The position numbers and the translations under genes were made by a program. 6,217 bases of DNA from Bacteroidales bacterium UBA4318 (GTDB lineage Bacteria; Bacteroidota; Bacteroidia; Bacteroidales; UBA932): assembly GCA_002393895.1 (NCBI GenBank), contig DGUE01000095.1:11156-17372 (forward strand). Direction: 5' to 3'. Below are positions 1 through 4,202 of the stretch, one piece after another; the stretch's first letter is position 1; each line of letters begins with the position of its first letter. Under the pieces are notes generated by a model. The model was given only the letters and a program-made list of their open reading frames with translations. It did not search any database and was not told where the DNA came from.

Positions 1-221
1 CCGGCGGCATCAACGGCGGGCTCACGAACGGCGCGCCCATCGTTTTCAGGGTGGCCTTCAAACCCACTTCCAGCATAGCCAAACCCCAGACCACCTGGGA
101 CTTCGAGAAGAAGAAGGAGACGGTGCTCCAGGTCCGCGGCCGCCACGATGCCTGCTTTGCCCAGCGCACCCCCGTCATCGTAGAAGCCATGACCGCGATA
201 GTCCTGGCAGATTTGCTGTAA
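1..221 (+). CDS. aroC: Chorismate synthase, C-terminal part (5' end outside the window)
   Basis: Seen: an open frame from base 3 to the TAA at 219-221 gives 72 residues. They start with GGINGGLTNGAPIVFRVAFK and continue with KPTSSI and then RGRHDACFAQRTPVIVEAMT. Known: GGI.(G)G..(N)G..I..R.A.KPTSSI and GRHD...R..P..EAM.A are hallmark C-terminal blocks of chorismate synthase. This FMN-dependent cytoplasmic enzyme removes phosphate from 5-enolpyruvylshikimate-3-phosphate to make chorismate, the last shikimate-pathway step. The conserved Arg and His of RGRHD are present and the C-terminus looks complete, so this allele appears intact as far as visible. The stop lies only 8 bp before the homology shared with the repeat flanking the RAYT gene. 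Its substrate is made by the AroA domain encoded at the far right of the window, on the opposite strand and not in the same operon. Confidence 0.95.
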   Translation, partial: GGINGGLTNGAPIVFRVAFKPTSSIAKPQTTWDFEKKKETVLQVRGRHDACFAQRTPVIVEAMTAIVLADLL

Positions 222-245
222 AATTCTTTGGCGCTATTCTGTGGC

Positions 246-351
246 TGGCGCTCAAGTGATTGAATTCCAGGAAGATGCCGGAAACGCCTCTACAGTGTCG
301 GCTGTAGAGGCATTTCTGTGATTACACTGATTATCAGACAATTAGTTGCAG
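246..351 (+). repeat. 106-bp palindromic repeat, copy A (left flank of RAYT)
   Basis: A 50-6-50 palindrome. Its central stem is GAAACGCCTCTACAG (281-295), loop TGTCGG (296-301), and CTGTAGAGGCATTTC (302-316), with one mismatch. Bases 246-317 match 67 of 72 positions of copy B (1381-1452), and weaker similarity extends left to about 230 (B: 1365). The left terminus is TGGCGCTCAA. The right arm after 317 is degraded but keeps TATCAG and ATTA at the same spacing as B, and the right terminus TTACGCGCCA is lost. The copy lies just after the aroC stop and runs into the upstream part of the RAYT open frame. It may act as an aroC 3' hairpin, which is inference. Confidence 0.85.
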
Positions 352-428
352 GCAAACATAAATCTCAAATTTTACCCACAATCGTACCCCCGGAACTTTT
401 TGCAAGTTTTCTTACCTTCTTGCAAAAA

Positions 429-1349
429 ATGCTTACCCAAACAACACTCGGTCATATTTATCAAAGAACGGTTGATGGCTTTCTTCTATTTTACACGATT
501 CCGGATTTTCTGGTTTTCTTTTCAATAGTCTGTATATGCTCCAAAAGGCATAAAGTCAAACTCCTAGGCATCTGCCCGATGTTCGACCACACCCATCTGC
601 TTGCAAAAGTATCCGAAAGAAAGGAGGTCAGCGGTTTTGTTCAGGAATACAGTTCGCTGTATGCCAGAGAATTTAATAAAAGCATAGGCGAAGATGGCTC
701 AGTCTTCCGCCGAAACTTCGGTTTTGCGCCCAAAATTGGGATGAAAAGTGTAAAAAATGCCTGCTCGTATCTATACAATAATCCCGGGGAGAAGAAACTG
801 TGCCAAAAAGCGGAAGAATACAGATGGACTTTTCTTGCATATGCGGTAAGTGATCATCCTTTTTCCGAGAAGATTTCTTTAAAAAATGCGTCCAGACCGC
901 TCCGAAGAGCCTTGAAAAAAGTGGACTATTATGCTTCCAGAGACATCTATCTCCGGCACGAATGGTTGGAAGATATGTTTGAACCGTTATCCACAAAAGA
1001 GAAGAACCAACTCATTGATTATATAATAGTTGCGTATAATGTGATAGACTATCGTGAGTTGATTTCCTATTATGAATCATACGAAAAAACGTGTCTGGCA
1101 TTTGCCTCCAACCAAGGGAGCGAGCACGATATTCAGGAGGAATTTGTGCCCGGAAGCCACAGGCCGTATTATAAAATCCCGATTCTTTTGGTCAAAGAGT
1201 ATGGTATCAGGAGAGTAAAAGACGTCTTTCGCCTGTCATTAAAAGACAGGATGGATCTGTTTTATTATTTGAAATCGGATACGCGCATCCCGGAATGGCA
1301 ACTTAAAAAGTATTTTCGTCTGAAAACGAATAACGCTTTTGGCACGTAA
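429..1349 (+). CDS. RAYT: IS200-like HUH (Y1) transposase, REP-associated type
   Basis: The open frame begins at a GTG at 318. I prefer the ATG at 429 because the first ~12 codons of the longer frame lie inside repeat copy A; this start gives 306 aa. Seen (numbering from the 318 start): an IYQRTVDGFLLFYT-type N-terminal block, the HUH motif MFDHTHLL with H91 and H93 (588-596), then SLYAREFNK, SVFRRNFG and SYLYNNP. Y151 of SYLYNNP aligns with the Tyr of the YI..NP motif, which is catalytic in REP-associated tyrosine transposases. Known: these single-strand nucleases cleave and join DNA at REP hairpins and are usually single-copy domesticated relatives of IS200/IS605 TnpA. About 180 further residues end in a helix-rich, basic region that could bind DNA (inference). 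The gene is clearly more AT-rich than its neighbours, suggesting a separate origin. It is flanked by direct repeat copies A and B, its probable substrates. No Shine-Dalgarno or convincing promoter is visible. An IS200-family transposase annotation is the alternative. Confidence 0.85.
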   Translation: MLTQTTLGHIYQRTVDGFLLFYTIPDFLVFFSIVCICSKRHKVKLLGICPMFDHTHLLAKVSERKEVSGFVQEYSSLYAREFNKSIGEDGSVFRRNFGFAPKIGMKSVKNACSYLYNNPGEKKLCQKAEEYRWTFLAYAVSDHPFSEKISLKNASRPLRRALKKVDYYASRDIYLRHEWLEDMFEPLSTKEKNQLIDYIIVAYNVIDYRELISYYESYEKTCLAFASNQGSEHDIQEEFVPGSHRPYYKIPILLVKEYGIRRVKDVFRLSLKDRMDLFYYLKSDTRIPEWQLKKYFRLKTNNAFGT

Positions 1350-1380
1350 GTACCTGGATTACTGGGCGCGTTTTCGCGGC

Positions 1381-1486
1381 TGGCGTGCAAGTGATTAAAT
1401 TCCAGGAAGATGCTGGAAACGCCTCTACAGTGTCGGCTGTAGAGGCGTTTCTAGTAATTCGTTATCTATCAGTTTATTACGCGCCA
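1381..1486 (+). repeat. 106-bp palindromic repeat, copy B (right flank of RAYT)
   Basis: The best-preserved copy, with arms 1381-1430 and 1437-1486 around the loop TGTCGG (1431-1436). The inner stem GAAACGCCTCTACAG / CTGTAGAGGCGTTTC (1416-1430 / 1437-1451) is perfect and extends three more pairs outward with one G:T. The outer ends are TGGCGTGCAA and TTACGCGCCA, inverted repeats matching at 8 of 10 positions, while the middle of each arm does not pair. It has the same orientation as copy A. It lies between the RAYT stop (1347-1349) and the stop of the convergent dehydrogenase gene (1497-1499), so its hairpin could end transcription from both sides, although there is no long T run. Confidence 0.88.
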
Positions 1487-1496
1487 ACCATCCAAT

Positions 1497-2837
1497 CTAA
1501 ATCTCCCAGGCGCCGCCGGGGGCGAAGATGCTGGCAACCAGCCGGTCGTAGAAGCGGCCGCGCTTAGCGAGGTCCAGCACGTTGTAGCGCCAGCGCATCA
1601 GTTGCACGATTGGAAACATCGCGCGTATATCCTCGCGGGTGATGCCGATGTGCTCGGGCTCATAGGGCGCGCCCGCAATCCTGAAGGCTTCCTTCATCTT
1701 GTCGAAACTCCAGATCTGCCCGGCGATGCGCTCTCGAAGAGCCGGCCAGTTGTCCCGCACGGCAGTCAGTTCGCGCCGCACGCCATCGGCATCCGAATAC
1801 TTCTTGGTGATATTCTCGTACCCCAGTTTCGGCGCCGGGAAATCCTTGAATATCTCCAACGAACGCGCTTGCTCCTCCGCCAGCGAAGGCCAGGCCGCCA
1901 CGCACGCGTCGATATCCAACGAGGAAAGGTCATGCTTCAGAAACTCCTCCAGCACCGCGCACATGGTCAGGGTGCCGATCGCCACCTGGAAACCGTGCGA
2001 GACGAACTTACCCTGGTAGCGGTGATGGGTCATGTCCAGGATGTGGGAGAAGAGATGGTCGCAGCAGGAAGCGGGGCGGCTGGAGCGGGCGGCCTGCATC
2101 GCGAAGCCGCTCAGAATCAGGCCCTCGAAGAGGTCGGCAACCGCGGCGGGCTCTCCGGCGGCGACTCCGGCAGGATTGGCCAGGAGATCGTCCAGGCAGT
2201 CCTGGAGCACGTGCCAGGCGGCGGGTTGGATGGGCTCGGCGCCAACGATATCGGCAATCATCCACTCCGCGCCGGCAGGCACCTTGGCCGCCAGATCGGC
2301 ATATCCCGCGGCGGTCATCGGCTTCGGAGCGGCCGCGATCACGTCCACATCCGCCACCACGGCAACGGGCGCAGGGCACTCGAAGGTCTGCTTGGCGTTC
2401 TGGTAGGTGATGGATGCGCCGAAGGATGTGTATCCGTCCACCGAGGCGGCCGTGGGCACGGTCAGATAGCTTTGCTGATGGTGATGCGAGCAGAGTTTGC
2501 AGAGGTCGTTGATGGTGCCGGACCCCACCGAAACCGCAATGGCGCCAGTGCCGTCCAGCACGCGGTCCAGGGTCTCGATATGGTCCCAGTCGGCGTGGAA
2601 TTCATCCTCCTCGAAGAGGAACTTCTGCACTGGAACTCCGGACGCCTGAAGGGCCTCGAAGACCTCTGCGCCGGCAACCCGCCAGGTGTTTTTATCTGCC
2701 ACAACGATGGCCTCGCGGCCGGGGAAATACTCTTTGAACAATACGGGCACGCGCCCGAGTATGCCTTGCCCAAGTTCGAAGGCTTTGGTGTCGGTGGCCA
2801 CCTTAAGGGCCGCTGCAATTCTTTCTTCTGAAGTCAT
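1497..2837 (-). CDS. araM: sn-glycerol-1-phosphate dehydrogenase (AraM/EgsA family)
   Basis: A 446-aa cytoplasmic enzyme of the iron-containing alcohol dehydrogenase / dehydroquinate synthase-like superfamily. Seen: the nucleotide-binding motif VGSGTINDLCK (from residue 104), TAASVDGYTS (129-138), GYADLAAKVPAGAEW with D181, SRPASCCDHLFSH with H261, and SHGFQVAIGTL with H281. D181, H261 and H281 match the three metal ligands of G1P dehydrogenases. The family GSEH and HGE motifs read CCDH and HGF here, conservative or tolerated changes that leave both His residues. Known: the family reduces dihydroxyacetone phosphate with NAD(P)H to sn-glycerol-1-phosphate, the precursor of archaeal-type glycerolipids and, in Bacillus, of heptaprenylglyceryl phosphate. 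The product used here is unknown. The ATG at 2837 is supported by a TAnnTTTG box just upstream. The gene is monocistronic, divergent from the secreted-protein gene and convergent with the RAYT. Dehydroquinate synthase (AroB) is the main alternative but fits less well. Confidence 0.85.
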   Translation of the reverse strand: MTSEERIAAALKVATDTKAFELGQGILGRVPVLFKEYFPGREAIVVADKNTWRVAGAEVFEALQASGVPVQKFLFEEDEFHADWDHIETLDRVLDGTGAIAVSVGSGTINDLCKLCSHHHQQSYLTVPTAASVDGYTSFGASITYQNAKQTFECPAPVAVVADVDVIAAAPKPMTAAGYADLAAKVPAGAEWMIADIVGAEPIQPAAWHVLQDCLDDLLANPAGVAAGEPAAVADLFEGLILSGFAMQAARSSRPASCCDHLFSHILDMTHHRYQGKFVSHGFQVAIGTLTMCAVLEEFLKHDLSSLDIDACVAAWPSLAEEQARSLEIFKDFPAPKLGYENITKKYSDADGVRRELTAVRDNWPALRERIAGQIWSFDKMKEAFRIAGAPYEPEHIGITREDIRAMFPIVQLMRWRYNVLDLAKRGRFYDRLVASIFAPGGAWEI

Positions 2838-2856
2838 ATAAGTATAGATTGTCCCA

Positions 2857-2864
2857 CAAATTTA
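2857..2864 (-). promoter_or_regulatory. Candidate -7 box of the araM promoter (Bacteroidota type)
   Basis: The minus strand reads TAAATTTG, matching the Bacteroidota -7 consensus TAnnTTTG. It ends 19 bases before the ATG at 2837, a sensible leader length. I see no good TTTG -33 box at the expected 19-21 bp spacing, so the call rests on one element. Confidence 0.45.
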
Positions 2865-2898
2865 GCAAATCGGCCTTGTTTTTGTGTTAACTGGATAG

Positions 2899-2906
2899 TA
2901 ATTTTG
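2899..2906 (+). promoter_or_regulatory. Candidate -7 box of the secreted-protein gene promoter
   Basis: The sequence reads TAATTTTG, a match to TAnnTTTG. A CTTG at 2875-2878, 20 bp upstream, is an acceptable -33 element. The box ends only 7 bases before the ATG at 2914, so the transcript would be leaderless or nearly so. Either that is real, or the match is chance in an AT-rich spacer. This spacer (2838-2913) also holds the divergent araM promoter. Confidence 0.4.
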
Positions 2907-2913
2907 TAGGACT

Positions 2914-3975
2914 ATGAAGAAGATTTTTGCTGTTTTGCTTGCTTCCCTCGCCGTGCTGACCGCCGGCGCGCAGGCGCTTCCGACTAAGTTCGAAGTTAAG
3001 ATCAAGGCCAAAGACCATGTGCAGGGGATGGCCATAGACACCGCCGCTCGCTGCTTCTATCTGTCGTTCACCACAAGCCTGGTGAAGACGGACTATGAGG
3101 GCAACGTGCTCGCCAGCATCGACTCCATCTTCGGCCACCTCGGAGCGATGACTTTCGACGCGGCCACCCGTAAACTCTACGCCTCGCTGGAGTGCAAAGA
3201 CGACGTGATAGGCCAGGGCATAGCCAAGCACTTGGGAAAGGAGGCCGTCTCCCAGGACCTGTCCAAGTTTTATATAATGGTGTTTGATGTGGACGGAGGG
3301 CAGGCCAGGCCGGGTGCCGGGAATCCCGTGATCGCCGGCCAGTGGGAGGTCTCCGAGGCCATCAACGACTACAAAGTGCGCTACGGCTGCTCCGGCATCG
3401 ACGGGGTGACCATCGCTCCGCAGATAGGGAAGAAAAAGGGCAAACCGCGCCTCTATGTGGCATACGGGGTTTACGGGGATATCTCCCGCCGCGACAACGA
3501 CCACCAGATCCTGCTGGAATACAAGCTGGACGCCTTCAAGCCCGGTGTGACGGCGCCGAAGGCATCCGCCAAATACTTTGTCTTCACCGGCAACACCACC
3601 TGGGGCGTGCAGAACCTGTGCTACGATTCCAAGACCGGATGCATCTTCATGGCGTGCTATTCGGGCAAGAAGCCGGAGTTCCCGAATTTCAGCCTGTTTG
3701 CCGTTCCGGTGGCGCAGAAGCCGGTTAAGAAGGTGCTGCGCGGGTTGGAAGATGACGGCGAGCATCTGTCCCTGGCGCTATGGCAGCAGGGGCTGCTCGG
3801 TTCTGTTAAGGGGATTCGCGGATGGCGCTTCTCCGACGCCACCACCGGCGTCTGCACCCTGGGCGATGGCACCTGGTTCGTATCTACCCCGCTGAAACTC
3901 CGCGGCAAGATGCAGACCGCTACTGTCCGCCAGATCCATTGGAAAGGCGGCCCTCAGGAGAATCCGTTTGAATAG
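2914..3975 (+). CDS. Secreted protein of unknown function, possibly beta-propeller-like
   Basis: 353 aa. Seen: a clear Sec signal peptide with KK at residues 2-3, a hydrophobic core at about 4-16 and a likely cleavage after AQA (19-21). There is no lipoprotein Cys after the core, so a soluble periplasmic or exported protein is expected. The mature part is rich in short beta-type segments that recur loosely: VQGMAIDTAARCFYLSF, LGAMTFDAATRKLYASL, IDGVTIAP followed by RLYVAYGVYG, and VQNLCYDSKTGCIFMACYSG. The pattern of a Gly or hydrophobic strand, D..(T/A)..(R/K/G), then aromatic strand is like blades of NHL/YWTD/SMP-30-type propellers. I do not recognise the family, and no catalytic motif is evident. 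The ATG at 2914 is fixed by the signal peptide. It is a single-gene unit, divergent from araM and convergent with the aroD-aroA gene. Confidence 0.8.
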   Translation: MKKIFAVLLASLAVLTAGAQALPTKFEVKIKAKDHVQGMAIDTAARCFYLSFTTSLVKTDYEGNVLASIDSIFGHLGAMTFDAATRKLYASLECKDDVIGQGIAKHLGKEAVSQDLSKFYIMVFDVDGGQARPGAGNPVIAGQWEVSEAINDYKVRYGCSGIDGVTIAPQIGKKKGKPRLYVAYGVYGDISRRDNDHQILLEYKLDAFKPGVTAPKASAKYFVFTGNTTWGVQNLCYDSKTGCIFMACYSGKKPEFPNFSLFAVPVAQKPVKKVLRGLEDDGEHLSLALWQQGLLGSVKGIRGWRFSDATTGVCTLGDGTWFVSTPLKLRGKMQTATVRQIHWKGGPQENPFE

Positions 3976-3990
3976 TTATTGTATTATTTT

Positions 3991-4023
3991 CGATGGCATT
4001 TTGCGATGGCATTTTGCGATGGC
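3991..4023 (+). repeat. 13-bp tandem repeat, about 2.5 copies, at the left edge of element C
   Basis: CGATGGCATTTTG occurs at 3991-4003 and 4004-4016, followed by a third partial copy CGATGGC (4017-4023) that runs into the repeat terminus TGGCGCGTAA. It starts 15 bp after the stop of the secreted-protein gene. Confidence 0.9.
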
Positions 4024-4125
4024 GCGTAATTAGCTGACAAATAACGAATTACCAGAAACGCCTCTACAGAGCTGACTGTAGAGGCGTTTATAGTATCTTC
4101 CTTTAATTCAACGACTTACGCGCCA
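4020..4125 (-). repeat. 106-bp palindromic repeat, copy C (solo, inverted)
   Basis: Same 50-6-50 geometry as A and B: arms 4020-4069 and 4076-4125, loop AGCTGA (4070-4075). The inner stem pairs 4056-4069 with 4076-4089 perfectly. The outer ends TGGCGCGTAA (4020-4029) and TTACGCGCCA (4116-4125) are a perfect 10-bp inverted repeat. The arm sequence matches copy B only when reversed: for example ATAACGAATTAC at 4041-4052 corresponds to the right arm of B, and CTTCCT with AATT on the other side to the left arm of B. No transposase is adjacent. It lies between two convergent genes, where its hairpin may terminate both. Confidence 0.87.
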
Positions 4126-4202
4126 GCCCTAGTCGAGCATCTCCCAGAAGCCGGGGACGACTTACGCGCCATCGCTAGTCAAACATCTCCCAGAAACCGG
4201 GG
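4111..4202 (-). repeat. 46-bp tandem duplication of the aroA tail plus a repeat terminus
   Basis: Units 4111-4156 and 4157-4202 match at 41 of 46 positions. Each holds a repeat terminus TTACGCGCCA and, on the minus strand, codons for the end of AroA followed by TAG. The inner unit is the real tail, PGFWEMFD-stop. The outer unit would read PGFWEMLD-stop but lies beyond the stop codon and is not translated with the gene. It is a vestigial duplicate of the gene end. Confidence 0.9.

Noticed and set aside
318..428. GTG at 318 as the RAYT start
   Set aside because: The first codons fall inside repeat copy A, and the extra N-terminal residues do not resemble the family. The ATG at 429, just before the conserved YQRTVDG block, is more plausible, though the exact start remains uncertain.
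1602..2831. A 409-codon + strand open frame
   Set aside because: It lies wholly antisense to the dehydrogenase gene. Its His/Gly/Arg-rich, low-complexity product has no motifs, while the minus strand shows clear family motifs. It is a GC-driven shadow frame.
1497..2837. Dehydroquinate synthase (aroB), suggested by the shikimate neighbours
   Set aside because: TAASVDGYTS, SRPAS..DH.FSH and the HG...IGT block match G1P dehydrogenases (AraM/EgsA) better than AroB.
246..4125. The three repeats as a CRISPR array
   Set aside because: The copies are 1-2.5 kb apart, one is inverted, and genes lie between them. There are no regular spacers and no cas genes.
4139..4156. The PGFWEMLD-stop sequence as the end of a separate gene
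   Set aside because: It lies directly after the real aroA stop in a tandem duplicate, and the duplicated unit (46 bp) is out of frame with the gene. It is a vestige, not a coding region.
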